Part shown: one piece after another, positions 26,344-36,440 of the stretch
How the letters are laid out: each line of letters starts with the position of its first letter
How positions within the stretch are numbered: the first letter of the stretch is position 1
DNA from: Candidatus Sumerlaeaceae bacterium
Lineage (GTDB): Bacteria > Sumerlaeota > Sumerlaeia > Sumerlaeales > Sumerlaeaceae
Direction: 5' to 3'
Length of the DNA stretch: 45,445 nucleotides
NCBI GenBank assembly: GCA_026418615.1
Contig: JAOAAY010000029.1
Location: 1 to 45,445 of the forward strand
Position numbers and translations under genes: made by a program
The notes under the pieces: model-generated
What the model saw: only the letters and a program-made list of their open reading frames with translations
Database searches by the model: none
Told to the model about the DNA's origin: nothing

Positions 26344-27358
26344 GGGCCTCGGGCCCGCCTGCGACCCATTGGCGCGCGTCCGGAGCGGGGGCCGGCGCGT
26401 CTGACCAAGCGAGTTCAAATGTTTCGCGAGAAAAATCGTGGGCAACGGATCCGATGCCCGCAGCACGGATGATGGCGGCGTTCAACTGCTGTTCCCATTG
26501 TCCTGCGATGGGCACCACGACGACCGGCTTGCCCAAATGCACCGCCTCGGCAACGCTTTCGAAACCGGCGTAGGTCACGCAGGCGCGACACGACGCGAAA
26601 TCGTCGAGAAACTGGCGATGGTCGTGGCCGCGGATGATGACATTGGGCGGCAGATCGGCGGCATGGCCGGCTTGGGGCGCGTACACGCGCACTTCGGCCC
26701 CGCTGTGGGCGCGGGCGAACTCGGCGAGTCCATGCGGCAGCCGGCCGAGGGATTTGTAAAAGAGCAAGTGGTTGCCGTTGCGGGGAGTCAGGGCCGAGAT
26801 TTCCGGCCGGACGCAGGGCGGAATGACGATCTGGCCTGAGAGAACCGGGTCGAGTGGCGCAAGAGAACAGGTGAGAATGCGCTCGGCGTGGGAAAAACCA
26901 TTGTAATAAAAGCGCACGAATCCGCGCAGCAAAGCCCGCCGACTGGCGAGACCGGCGGGACAGGGGGTGTCGAGGAATGCGGCCGTCTGGTTGTCCAAGA
27001 TGGTAAACGGGCGGTGCGCGCGGCGGGCGGCGCGGGCCGCAAGAGGTTCGAAGTCAATGATGATGCGGTCAAACTCGTCCGAGGCAAATCTCCCGGCGAG
27101 GGTGCGGATGGTGCGCTGGTAGGCGGCGAAGTGCCGGGCGTTGTGCAACGCGGTCGGCGTCAGGCTGACGCGGTTGCGATGAATGAAAAAGGTTGGGCCC
27201 GTGACAAACTCGTCAATGTCCTGCGCGTAGGCGGGCAATTCGCGTCCGCTGGCGAAACCGTGAACCCCGTGGCCGGCGTCGAGAAGAAGACGCCGGACGG
27301 TTTCGTAGCGGCTCAGGTGCCCGCGACCGGTGGCTTGCACCGCACAAAAGATTTTCAT
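26261..27358 (-). CDS. Glycosyltransferase, MJ1255/MurG-like (GT-B fold)
   Basis: A 365-aa product starting MKIFCAVQATGRGHLSR, the opening glycine-rich loop of the MJ1255-type glycosyltransferases (related to MurG). The C-terminal donor-binding half shows YAGFESVAEAVHLGKPVVVV and PIAGQWEQQLNAAII, the nucleotide-sugar-binding E/Q pattern of GT-B enzymes. No membrane segment or signal is seen, so it acts in the cytoplasm or at its membrane face. ATG at 27358 has GAGG upstream; the long N-terminal extension seen in-frame lacks family similarity and was dropped. The last 27 codons overlap the end of the RND gene on the other strand. The Nfu-domain gene lies 62 bp upstream on the same strand. Confidence 0.87.
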   Translation of the reverse strand: MKIFCAVQATGRGHLSRYETVRRLLLDAGHGVHGFASGRELPAYAQDIDEFVTGPTFFIHRNRVSLTPTALHNARHFAAYQRTIRTLAGRFASDEFDRIIIDFEPLAARAARRAHRPFTILDNQTAAFLDTPCPAGLASRRALLRGFVRFYYNGFSHAERILTCSLAPLDPVLSGQIVIPPCVRPEISALTPRNGNHLLFYKSLGRLPHGLAEFARAHSGAEVRVYAPQAGHAADLPPNVIIRGHDHRQFLDDFASCRACVTYAGFESVAEAVHLGKPVVVVPIAGQWEQQLNAAIIRAAGIGSVAHDFSRETFELAWSDAPAPAPDARQWVAGGPEALRRHLLQDWPAPSVRKARSTPPAPPRG

Positions 27359-27420
27359 GGCGCCTCGGCATCGCAGGCGCCGGAAATCCGGCAGGCGTGG
27401 CGGGGCATCCGGGGTGACAA

Positions 27421-27690
27421 TCAGGCGAAATGCCGTTGAATGGCATTTTCGATGCAGGGCTGCATGGTCGCCCAATCAGCCGCACTGTCCTTGGTCACCG
27501 TGATAAAATCATTGAGAAGGAAGACCATGCGCGTGCCCGGTACGGCAAAAAGGGCTGATGCCAGAGGGTCCCCGGCGGCTGACTCGGGACTTGTAAAAGT
27601 TTTGCTGCCACCTTCGCAGACGGTGCGGTTGAGTGTGAACTTCATCGCATTCGGGTTCGGTGTGGCAGTGGCCGTGATGGTGAGAGACAT
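27421..27690 (-). CDS. Stand-alone Nfu N-terminal domain protein
   Basis: An 89-aa protein matching the Nfu_N domain (scaffold protein Nfu/NifU N-terminal) almost end to end. Landmarks are TPNPNAMKFTLNR, GSKTFTSPESAAGDPLA, LFAVPGTRMVFLLNDFITVT and the final helix CIENAIQRHF. In full Nfu proteins this domain precedes a CxxC domain that holds an Fe-S cluster; that second domain is absent here. ATG at 27690 has AAGGAG about 11 bases upstream. It may modulate Fe-S transfer or act as a decoy; both are inference. A cysteine desulfurase gene is 11 kb away but not linked. Confidence 0.88.
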   Translation of the reverse strand: MSLTITATATPNPNAMKFTLNRTVCEGGSKTFTSPESAAGDPLASALFAVPGTRMVFLLNDFITVTKDSAADWATMQPCIENAIQRHFA

Positions 27691-27856
27691 GACGACACAG
27701 GCTCCTTCCTTACCGGACACATGTCAGGACATTGCGAGGAACATCGTCGGGGGATGAGAGGAAAAAGTGCAAGAGAAACGGTTGCGGTATGGCGATTGCC
27801 GGCGGGCGGCTCACTGGCAGGTTGACAATCGGCGCAGGCGCCCCCCCTGTGCGCGC

Positions 27857-28660
27857 ATGCAACGAGTGCTGGTCATCATGCTTCTTTGGGCAGCCGTCGT
27901 GTGGGGCGGCTGCAGCCGCTCCGACAGCGGCCGGCAGGAAGTGCGCGACTGGGCGGCCATCAAGGCCTCTGGCGTGTTGCGATGGGGGGCCGACGAGGCG
28001 GGCGGCGCGCCGTATGAGTTTCGCAATCCGAAGAACCCCGACGAGCGCATCGGGTTCGAGGTGGAGATCGCCGAAGAGATTGGGCGGCGCCTCGGGTTGC
28101 GGATCGAATTTGTGCAGACCAACTGGGCGCAGTTGCTGCCGGCGCTCGACATTGGCAACTTTGACATGGCCATGTCCGGCATCGAGATCACGCCGGATCG
28201 GCGTGAGGCGGTGGATTTTACGCGGCCATATTACATTTTTGCCCAGCAATTGGTGGTCCGGGCCGGTGAGACGGACATCAGGACGCTCGACGACTGCCGC
28301 GGGCGCAAGGTGGGCACGCTGGGGGCCAGCGCGGCCGAGCGGGTGCTTGTGGCGCATGGCGGCATCGAGGTGCTGCCCTACGAGGATAATGTGACGCCGT
28401 ACCAAGATCTTGAGATTGGCCGGTTGGACGCGGTGTTGCTGGATCTGCCGATTGCGATTTACCATGCGAAACCCAACGAAAAACTTCAATTTTCTGGTGC
28501 ACCTTTTGCCGAAGGGGAGTACGCGATTGCGGTAAACAAAAAGTCCGCCGGTTTGCGCGAGCAGTTAGACCGGGTTTTGGGCGAAATGATCGAGGACGGA
28601 ACCTTGAAAAAGATCCTGACGAAATGGGAGTTGTGGAACGACTCCCAAGGCCGGCTTTAG
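27857..28660 (+). CDS. Polar amino-acid ABC transporter substrate-binding lipoprotein
   Basis: A 267-aa family 3 solute-binding protein. A signal peptide leads to a lipobox-like VWGGC (C19), so it is probably lipid-anchored. The fold signature runs through GVLRWGADEAGGAPYEFRN, GFEVEIAEEIGRRLGL, FDMAMSGIEITPDRREAVDF, KVGTLGASAAERVL and LDAVLLDLPIAIYH. It captures a polar amino acid in the periplasm for the permease and ATPase that follow. The ATG at 27857 fits the signal peptide, but it lacks a clear Shine-Dalgarno sequence; the longer reading adds 30 charged residues. The permease begins six bases after its stop. Confidence 0.92.
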   Translation: MQRVLVIMLLWAAVVWGGCSRSDSGRQEVRDWAAIKASGVLRWGADEAGGAPYEFRNPKNPDERIGFEVEIAEEIGRRLGLRIEFVQTNWAQLLPALDIGNFDMAMSGIEITPDRREAVDFTRPYYIFAQQLVVRAGETDIRTLDDCRGRKVGTLGASAAERVLVAHGGIEVLPYEDNVTPYQDLEIGRLDAVLLDLPIAIYHAKPNEKLQFSGAPFAEGEYAIAVNKKSAGLREQLDRVLGEMIEDGTLKKILTKWELWNDSQGRL

Positions 28661-28666
28661 GCTGGG

Positions 28667-29450
28667 ATGAACCAGCCGCGTGGGCTGCCTATAAGTCGGC
28701 TTCGGCGGCCGCTCGGCGCGATCCGATGCGGGGTCGTCCTCTGTGCCCTGCTCGCGGTGGCTGAGACGCACGCGCAGACGGCCGCGGCCTCCACCGCGGG
28801 ACTTCCTTTCTCCCAATTGTTTGTCAATTATCTGCCTCTTTTTCTCGCCGGTACCTGGATGACGGTGAAAATCAGTCTCATGGCCATGGCCCTGGCCTCT
28901 GTGCTGGGACTGTGCCTTGCCCTTGTGCGCGTGTACGGCCACTGGGCGCCGTCGCGGCTGGCACTGACTTATGTCGAGTTCATGCGCGGCACGCCGCTGC
29001 TGATCCAACTCTATTTTATCTACTACGGGCTTCCGCAATTGGGGCTGAAACTCGACGCGATGACCGCGGCGGTTATCGGCGTGGGGCTCAACTATGCGGC
29101 CTACGAGGCGGAAATCTACCGGGCGGGCCTGATGGCCGTCCCGCGCCAGCAAACGGAAGCCGCCCTGGCGCTGGGTCTGACCCGCGGTCAGGCGGTGCGA
29201 TTGGTCGTGTTGCCGCAAGCCCTGAGGCTTGTGATTCCTCCGGTGACCAATGATTTTGTGGCTCTATTCAAGGACACTTCGATCGTCTCGGTGGTGGCTG
29301 TCGTCGAATTGACAAAGACATTCACGACCGCGGCGATCAACACGAACCGGTACATGGAGTTTGCCGTGGTGACGGCGCTGATCTATTTCGGGCTGGCGTA
29401 CCCTCTGGCGCGACTCGCCCGGCATCTTGAACGACGGATACATCCGCACC

Positions 29451-29476
<26 letters not shown>
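28667..29476 (+). CDS. Polar amino-acid ABC transporter permease (HisM/GlnP type)
   Basis: A 269-aa inner-membrane permease. After a signal-like N-terminus (about 20-37) it has the family start NYLPLFLAGTWMTVKISLMA, YVEFMRGTPLLIQLYFIYYG, the EAA loop (ALALGLTRGQAVRLVVLPQA) and the closing helices. The EAA loop docks onto the ATPase. Homodimer or hetero-pair use cannot be told; only one permease is present, which suggests a homodimer. It follows the binding protein by six bases and overlaps the ATPase gene by 26 bases, so all three are co-translated. Confidence 0.95.
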
Positions 29477-30212
<736 letters not shown>

Positions 30213-30217
30213 CGCGG

Positions 30218-30823
30218 TTAGCGTCCGGGCCGGATCGTGCCGAGGTCGGCCGGCCCCCGGATGTCCATGATTTCACTGCGCCAACTGCGCGGCGGATCAC
30301 CCGGCACGATGACCTCGACGATGTAGCGCCCGGCAGGCGGCGGCTCGACCCTGAATTCGCCGTCCTTCAACCCGGCGCGACGCAAGACGACATCTTTTCC
30401 GGAGAATACTAAGACGACCAGTGGCGGCATATCGGCCGCCGGCAAATCCAGTTTGCCGCGAACCGCAGCGGCATCAGCGGCGAGTCCGGGGTCAGGCCCC
30501 CCGACGGACGGATCAGGAAATTTGTACAGCCATTGGTCGGGCTTGACCTCGAAATCAATGCGGTAGAACCGCCCGCCTTTGCGGCGCAGACTCAGGGCGT
30601 ACGGGCCGGGCTCGAGTTTCTCGTAAGTCAGGTAGGTGTTCTCATCGTACCATTTCAGGCGAATGCTCGGCCGTTCAGGTCCGGCCAGCGCGGGTCGCTC
30701 GAGCCGCCAGGTCGTGTACTCCTCTTTGGAGTCCACCTTAAAGATGTAGGCTGTTCCGCCGGGGCGATACTCGCACGCAGCCAGCGCGAGCAAGGCCGCA
30801 AGCGCGGCAGTGATCTGCCGCAT
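30218..30823 (-). CDS. Predicted lipoprotein, unknown function
   Basis: A 201-aa product with a short signal and lipobox LAAC (C17). The mature part is beta-rich with repeated strand-turn patterns (AYIFKVDSKEEYTTWRLERP, LEPGPYALSLRRKGGRFYRI, PPPAGRYIVEVIVPGD), which resembles Ig-like or carboxypeptidase-regulatory-like folds, though I do not assign a family. Its ATG overlaps the stop of the receiver gene by one base (TGATG), so translation is coupled. It is the last gene of a helicase-receiver-lipoprotein set and ends six bases from the convergent ABC ATPase gene. Confidence 0.8.
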   Translation of the reverse strand: MRQITAALAALLALAACEYRPGGTAYIFKVDSKEEYTTWRLERPALAGPERPSIRLKWYDENTYLTYEKLEPGPYALSLRRKGGRFYRIDFEVKPDQWLYKFPDPSVGGPDPGLAADAAAVRGKLDLPAADMPPLVVLVFSGKDVVLRRAGLKDGEFRVEPPPAGRYIVEVIVPGDPPRSWRSEIMDIRGPADLGTIRPGR

Positions 30824-31239
30824 CAGTCCAGTTTGCCCGGCGGAGCGGCCGGTGCGTTAGGCGCCCGGCCGAGGCATTTGGCGACCGTTTCCTGCACCTG
30901 TTTCGGGACAAAAGGTTTGGAAATGAAGGCATCGCTGCCGCTGATTTTTCCCCAAAGCCCATCGGCAATATCGCTGGAGGAGGTGGCTGCGGTGATGATG
31001 ACGACGGGGGTTTCCGGTCGAAACGACATATTGCGGATGCGCTCAAGAAGTTCGAGCCCCGTCATGCGCGGCATGACGCAGTCGCTCAGCACAATGTCGG
31101 GCTTCTCGGCGTTGAACAGTTCCCAAGCCTCCTCGCCGTTGCGCGCAAGGATGATGTCATAGTCGTCTTGCAGGCAGAAGCGAAGAAAATCGCGGATCTC
31201 GCGCACATCGTCCGCGATCAGGATTTTCGCGCGTCTCAT
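30823..31239 (-). CDS. Single-domain response regulator (CheY-like receiver)
   Basis: A 138-aa receiver with acidic pair D10/D11, phosphoacceptor D53 in IVLSDCVMPRMTG, T83 in VIITAA and K108 in ISKPF. No output domain follows; the tail is a Pro/Ala stretch of about 15 residues. The start ATG at 31239 lies one base after the pcrA stop codon (TGA-G-ATG), and its own stop overlaps the next start. A longer in-frame reading inside pcrA adds 21 residues without family similarity. No histidine kinase is near. It differs clearly from the other receiver at 12463. Confidence 0.92.
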   Translation of the reverse strand: MRRAKILIADDVREIRDFLRFCLQDDYDIILARNGEEAWELFNAEKPDIVLSDCVMPRMTGLELLERIRNMSFRPETPVVIITAATSSSDIADGLWGKISGSDAFISKPFVPKQVQETVAKCLGRAPNAPAAPPGKLD

Positions 31240-31240
31240 C

Positions 31241-33430
31241 TCAGCGCAGCACTTCGAGGCGTGCATACCGTAAAAGTAATTGGTGCACCTCGCCCCCGTC
31301 AAGTTGGATCAGTACCGAGGCGTCGCCGCCGCCGCCTTGGATCCCCGTGATGATCCCTTCGCCGAGGATCGGGTGGCGCACGCGGTCGCCAAGCCGGAAG
31401 CGGCCGGCCGCGACCTGACGCGGGGCGGCGGAATCTGCCGGGGCAGGCTGCGGATCTGCCAGCGGAGCATCCCCGTCCAAGTCCAGTTCCGACGGCACCA
31501 GCGGGGTTAGGACATCGCGAGGCAACTCGCGCAAAAAGACCGAAGGTTCCGAGTAACGCGGCTCGCCGTAAAGCATGCGGGCGTTGCTGCGGGTCAGAAA
31601 CAAGACCTCGCGGGCCCGCGTGATGCCCACATAGAACAGCCTCCGCTCCTCCTCGATGCGTCCCTCCTCGTGGACGGCGCGCGGGTTGGGGAAGATGCCA
31701 TCCTCCATGCCGACGATGAAGACCGCGCGAAACTCAAGCCCCTTGGCGCTGTGCAGCGTCATGAGCGACACCTGACCGCCGGATGCCTTCTCGTCGGAAG
31801 CCGACGCGAGGCTGACGGATTCCAAGTAGGTCTCCAGCCCGGTGCCGGGGTTCTCGATGGCAAACTGAATCATGGACGATTTGAGTTCCTCGATGTTTTC
31901 GATGCGCGAACGGACATCGAGCGATTGCGGGTCGCCCAGGCTGGCGATGTACTGGGTATCGTCGAGAACGCGCTCGAGGATGTCGGCCGGCGGCGCGGTG
32001 CGGGCGAGGTCGCGCCACCGGTGGATCTGTTCCACGAGGTGGTTCAGGCGGCCGGCTGCGGCTTTCGGCACGCAGCCGTCCAATGCGCCGCTGCTGATGA
32101 CCTGCCAGTCGCTCGTGCCCAAGTCGCGAGCCAGACGGGTGATCGCCTCGATGCTTTTCGTGCCGAGGCCGCGCTTAGGCACATTCAAAATCCGCAGCAG
32201 GGCAAGGGAGTTGTTCGGGTTGTGGATGACCTGCAGGTACGCCAGCAGGTCTTTAATTTCTGCGCGGTCATAGAACCGAACGCCCCCAATGACCTTGTAC
32301 GGGATGTTGTACTCGCGCAGCCGGTCCTCGTAGATGCGGCTGATTGCTGCCATGCGGTAGAAAATAGCGATTTCACCGTGGCGAAACCCGAAGGATTCGG
32401 TCAGGCGCTCGATGGTTTCGGCGACAGCGACTGCCTCGTCCCACTCGCGCTGGCCTTGGTAAATGTGTATTTTGGCGCCGCTGCCTGCCTCGGTGAAAAG
32501 CGTTTTGCCAAGGCGCTCGGTATTGCGGGCGATGACGGTCGAGGCCGCGCGCAGGATGTTGCCGGTCGAGCGGTAGTTCTGCTCGAGCCGGATGAGTCGC
32601 GCTTCGGGGAAATGTTTCTGAAAGTCGAGCAGGTTGCTGATCTCCGCGCCGCGCCACGAGTAAATGCTTTGGTCCTCGTCGCCGACCACCATCAGGCGGC
32701 GATGCCCGCCGGCCAGCAGCCGCACCAACTCGAACTGAACGGCGTTTGTGTCCTGATACTCGTCCACCAGCACATGCCGGTAGCGGTGCTGGTAGTGTTC
32801 GAGAACCGCGGGCGACTCGCGGAACAACCGGACGACGCGCAGGATCAGGTCCTCAAAGTCCAAGGCCGAGTTGGCCCTCATATACCGCTCGTAGGCGTCG
32901 TAAATATCGGCATACACCTGCTCGCGCGGGGTTTCGGCGATGGAGCGCGTGTCGTCAGGCGTGAGCATCTGGATCTTGGCGAAATTGATTTGGGCCTGTG
33001 CGTCGGCCGGGGTCATTTCCTTGGGCGACACTCCAAGTTCCTTCATGACATGACGCACCGCGCGCAACTGGTCGCTCTCATCGCAGATGGTGAACGACGG
33101 GGGAAGCCCCGCGTGAGCCGCTTCGCGGCGCAGAATGCGGGCGCAAAGGGAGTGGAATGTGGCAATGTGAAACTCGTGGGGCGCTGAAGAGCCAAGCAAC
33201 TCGGCCACGCGCCGTTTCATTTCCTCGGCGGCCTTGTTGGTAAAGGTGCAGGCGAAAATCTCATAGGGGAGGACGCCACGATGGCGCACCAGGTAGGCGA
33301 TGCGGCGCGTGATGACGCGAGTCTTGCCGCTGCCGGCACCCGCGATGACAAGGATGGGGGCCTCGGGTGCAGTGACCGCTTCCAATTGGGGCGGATTCAA
33401 ACCGCTGAGTATCAGATCGGACATGCTCAT
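31241..33430 (-). CDS. pcrA: ATP-dependent DNA helicase PcrA/UvrD family
   Basis: A 729-aa superfamily 1A helicase for repair and replication-conflict resolution. Motifs in order are LNPPQLEAV (Q motif), GAGSGKT (Walker A, about 31-37), TFTNKAAEEMKRRV, DEYQDTNAVQ (Walker B), VGDEDQSIYSWRGAE, LEQNYRST and VSLMTLHSAKGLEF. The C-terminal tail GDRVRHPILGEGIITGIQ is the Tudor-like RNA-polymerase-binding domain typical of PcrA/UvrD, preceded by a disordered linker. Two ATGs (33430 and 33424) are possible; neither has a strong ribosome-binding site. It heads the operon with the receiver and the lipoprotein, and is divergent from the polymer gene at 33549. Confidence 0.96.
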   Translation of the reverse strand: MSMSDLILSGLNPPQLEAVTAPEAPILVIAGAGSGKTRVITRRIAYLVRHRGVLPYEIFACTFTNKAAEEMKRRVAELLGSSAPHEFHIATFHSLCARILRREAAHAGLPPSFTICDESDQLRAVRHVMKELGVSPKEMTPADAQAQINFAKIQMLTPDDTRSIAETPREQVYADIYDAYERYMRANSALDFEDLILRVVRLFRESPAVLEHYQHRYRHVLVDEYQDTNAVQFELVRLLAGGHRRLMVVGDEDQSIYSWRGAEISNLLDFQKHFPEARLIRLEQNYRSTGNILRAASTVIARNTERLGKTLFTEAGSGAKIHIYQGQREWDEAVAVAETIERLTESFGFRHGEIAIFYRMAAISRIYEDRLREYNIPYKVIGGVRFYDRAEIKDLLAYLQVIHNPNNSLALLRILNVPKRGLGTKSIEAITRLARDLGTSDWQVISSGALDGCVPKAAAGRLNHLVEQIHRWRDLARTAPPADILERVLDDTQYIASLGDPQSLDVRSRIENIEELKSSMIQFAIENPGTGLETYLESVSLASASDEKASGGQVSLMTLHSAKGLEFRAVFIVGMEDGIFPNPRAVHEEGRIEEERRLFYVGITRAREVLFLTRSNARMLYGEPRYSEPSVFLRELPRDVLTPLVPSELDLDGDAPLADPQPAPADSAAPRQVAAGRFRLGDRVRHPILGEGIITGIQGGGGDASVLIQLDGGEVHQLLLRYARLEVLR

Positions 33431-33548
33431 GGAAGGACGACAATACCTGTTAAATGCAGGTTACGCCGTATTCAACTGCGGTTGAGGGTCGCGCATTGCA
33501 TTTCGCGGTGGAACACGCCGGCCGCTGGTGGCATGCCGAGCCGTCCCG

Positions 33549-36440
33549 ATGAATCCGGAATCAATCATTGAAATGCCGCGGCGTGCGGCAGGCGACCTCG
33601 CAGGACGCGCCTTTGAGTTGCTTGTCTTGTTGGCCGTGGTGATGGGCGCATTGCTGTATCCGTTCCGTTTGCCGGAAAGCGTTTTGGTTCCGCTGGAAAC
33701 TTGGGCGCGGGAAGGGGGCTGGTTGGGTCGCCTCTACCTTGGCCAGATTCGGGCACAATTGGCGTTCAACCACTCGCCACTCGTATACAAAGAGGTGGCT
33801 GTTGCGGCTGTCCTCGTTGCGGGAATGATCGTGGTTTTCGTGCGGCTGATGGTGCGCGCGCTGAAGGGCGCTGCAGGCGGACGCTTGTTGGGGCGCCATC
33901 TTTTAGTGAATCCGGCGTTTTGGTGTGTCGTGTTGTTGCTTTACCTGCTGGCTGGCGTCCCGGGGTCGCCGACTCCGCACCACAGTTTGCGCACTTTGCT
34001 CCTGTTTGCGCTGGGAGCGGGGACTGTGCTGGGCCTGATGACGCTGCCTCCGCGCCGTGCTTTCGTGCGCAAATTCATGGATCTCGTGTGTTTTTGTGGC
34101 GCAGTGCTGTGCGCCGTCTCCATTCTGCAGCATGTCGGCGTGGCGGAGCGGCTGTTTATGCCGTCTTGGGACGATCCGCGCAACCGCGTGGGATCCTTCA
34201 TCGGCCACAACACCGGGTTGTCAGCCTATTTGCTGTTTCCGCTGTCTTTCGGGCTTCTGATGGCGTTTGACGGCTCGGCCGGGCGATGTCGTCGCGCGGC
34301 CGGCGGTGCGCTTGCTCTGACAGTGCTGTTTGTCATTGTGGCGGCGCAAAGCCGCGCCATTTATCTTATTGTCCTGCTGCTGTTGCCGATTTACATGGTG
34401 TTCCTGCTCAAGCAGAACGGTGTTCGCGTCTCGTCCAAAGTCTGGTTGTCGGGTCTTGCCCTGCTGCTCGCAATCGTTGCGCTCCAGAGCGTGGCCCCGT
34501 CGGTGAATCCGCTGGCGCGTCACCGGGTTTCGCTGGCTCAGCGTCTGCGCGAGGGTTTCAGCGGGCGACAACTGATTGCCGAGACGCGCCTGCGTATCCT
34601 CGTCTGCTCGTTGCCGTTGGTGGCGGAGCGTCCGCTTCTCGGGCATGGCTTTGGTACATTTCAATGGGTGTATCCGCCCGCGCAGGGTCGTTATTTCCAG
34701 GAGAACCCTGATACAATCCTTGCTCCGACCTCCAAGCGGACGGATTTGGCGCACAATGATTATCTGCAATTTTTGATCGAGGCGGGGCTTGTCGGTGCCG
34801 TCTTGCTGGCAGCGGGGGCTTGGCTGATTCTTCGGGCGGGCTGGCAGCGCATATCATCGCTGGCGCCCGGCCGCGATCGCGCGACGCTGGGCGCGCTAGC
34901 GTTTCCTCTGGGCGGTATCGGGTTGCAGGCGTTCGTGGATTTCCCGTTTCACATCGTGCCCATTGCGGTGACAGCGGCCGTCAGCAGTGCGTTGTGGGCC
35001 ACTGCGGGAATATGGACAGGAAACGCACGGACCCCTGAACCGGCAGGCGCCGCGGCCCCAGACGCGGATCGGAGCCCGACTGTGCGCTTGGCGGCTGTCG
35101 CCGGTCTGGTCGCGGTCGTCATCACGGCCGGCGTTACGCCGATCGTGTATCAGTTTTTGCTGCGCGAACACATGTCTGACATTTATTTGGTTGATGCCAA
35201 CAATTGGGTCTCCACCTTCCGCTCTTTGCCCGACATTCAGACGGCGGCGCAGGAGCGGGCTCTGACCGCCGCGCTGAAGGAATACCGCCGCTCCGCCAGA
35301 ATCAATGTTTTCAACGGGGCCGCCTACGAAGGCGGTGTTTTTTGCCGCCTTGGGCTGGGCCGGATCGAGTATCTGAGGATGCGCGACGCGGAACAACGGG
35401 GCGATACCGGCAACGCAGGCAAGTTCCGGCGCAACGCAGAAATCCTCTACGAGGCCGCCATCGAACTGGCGCAGATTCAACTGCGCTGGGGGGAACTCAG
35501 GTATCACTTCACCTATCACACGATTGGGATGGCCTACCGGATGCTCTGGCGCCTTGGCGGCCTGCCCAACTATTTGGAGTCTGCCCGGCGCGCCTTGCAA
35601 GAAGCCGTCAACATGAACATTGGCGACACGGCGTCGCTCTATGAACTGGCGAATGCGCTGGAGGATCCGCCGAATCCCAATCCCGCGCGGGCTTCGGAAT
35701 TGCGGGGTATAATCTGGAAATATGATCCCCAGTTCGGCTGGAACCAGTTTGTCGTGCCGCTGCTCGATCACGCCCGCCGCGGCGAGCACACCAGCGCCGA
35801 GCGCGCGCTGGAGAAGGTTTCGCGCGAGGCGGGCGCGGAGAACTGGCGCGTGCGGCTGGCTCGCGCCGAACTGTATCTGCGCGCCGCCATCTTCCCGCCG
35901 TCCGATTGGGACGGCGATACGACGAACACCGTCGCGGCAAAGGAGTGGTTCGAGGCGCGCATGCGACTGGCCGAGCGGACGCTGGCGGAGGTCGAGCGGG
36001 TCAAGCCCGACGAGCGGCTGGTGCGCATGCTGCGGCTGCTCATCGAGACCACACAAGGGCGTTATGGTCCGGCTTTAACGCTGGCGGATGCGCTGGCCCG
36101 CGAAACACCGGAGGATTTCGATGTGCTTGTGCTGCGGTGGATGCTGGCGCAGCGGGTGGGCGAGCAAAGGCCGCTTGCTCCGCTCGACACGGGCGCGTTT
36201 GAATTTGGCCGCCGCCGCAACCTGTTCCGGCTGCTTTACTTCGGCGAACGCCAAACGGGCGCGCGGCAACTGGCCACGATGGCCACCCGGCCGGATGTCG
36301 TCCTGCCCGCATCCGATCTCATCCGCGCCGGTGCGTGGCTCAAGGCGGCGGGCGACGACGCGTTTCTCGAGCACATCATTCGGTATATGAAAGAGTATTA
36401 TCCGGCTGATCCGGCGTTGGCGCGGTTGACCGCGGACTGA
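33549..36440 (+). CDS. O-antigen ligase/polymerase-like (Wzy_C) protein with TPR-like periplasmic half
   Basis: A 963-aa membrane protein. The first half has about a dozen hydrophobic segments with the Wzy_C/O-antigen ligase features: a large loop around GRQLIAETRLRILVC and ERPLLGHGFGTFQWVYP, and LAHNDYLQFLIEAGLVG (about residue 400). The second half (about 500-963) is soluble and helical with TPR-like pairs (RSARINVFNGAAYEGGV, ALQEAVNMNIGDTASLYELA). Such fusions probably act in the periplasm on lipid-linked glycans. Polymerase or ligase activity cannot be separated by sequence. ATG at 33549 lacks a clear ribosome site; a GTG at 33528 is possible. The stop overlaps the next start by one base. 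Confidence 0.85.
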   Translation: MNPESIIEMPRRAAGDLAGRAFELLVLLAVVMGALLYPFRLPESVLVPLETWAREGGWLGRLYLGQIRAQLAFNHSPLVYKEVAVAAVLVAGMIVVFVRLMVRALKGAAGGRLLGRHLLVNPAFWCVVLLLYLLAGVPGSPTPHHSLRTLLLFALGAGTVLGLMTLPPRRAFVRKFMDLVCFCGAVLCAVSILQHVGVAERLFMPSWDDPRNRVGSFIGHNTGLSAYLLFPLSFGLLMAFDGSAGRCRRAAGGALALTVLFVIVAAQSRAIYLIVLLLLPIYMVFLLKQNGVRVSSKVWLSGLALLLAIVALQSVAPSVNPLARHRVSLAQRLREGFSGRQLIAETRLRILVCSLPLVAERPLLGHGFGTFQWVYPPAQGRYFQENPDTILAPTSKRTDLAHNDYLQFLIEAGLVGAVLLAAGAWLILRAGWQRISSLAPGRDRATLGALAFPLGGIGLQAFVDFPFHIVPIAVTAAVSSALWATAGIWTGNARTPEPAGAAAPDADRSPTVRLAAVAGLVAVVITAGVTPIVYQFLLREHMSDIYLVDANNWVSTFRSLPDIQTAAQERALTAALKEYRRSARINVFNGAAYEGGVFCRLGLGRIEYLRMRDAEQRGDTGNAGKFRRNAEILYEAAIELAQIQLRWGELRYHFTYHTIGMAYRMLWRLGGLPNYLESARRALQEAVNMNIGDTASLYELANALEDPPNPNPARASELRGIIWKYDPQFGWNQFVVPLLDHARRGEHTSAERALEKVSREAGAENWRVRLARAELYLRAAIFPPSDWDGDTTNTVAAKEWFEARMRLAERTLAEVERVKPDERLVRMLRLLIETTQGRYGPALTLADALARETPEDFDVLVLRWMLAQRVGEQRPLAPLDTGAFEFGRRRNLFRLLYFGERQTGARQLATMATRPDVVLPASDLIRAGAWLKAAGDDAFLEHIIRYMKEYYPADPALARLTAD

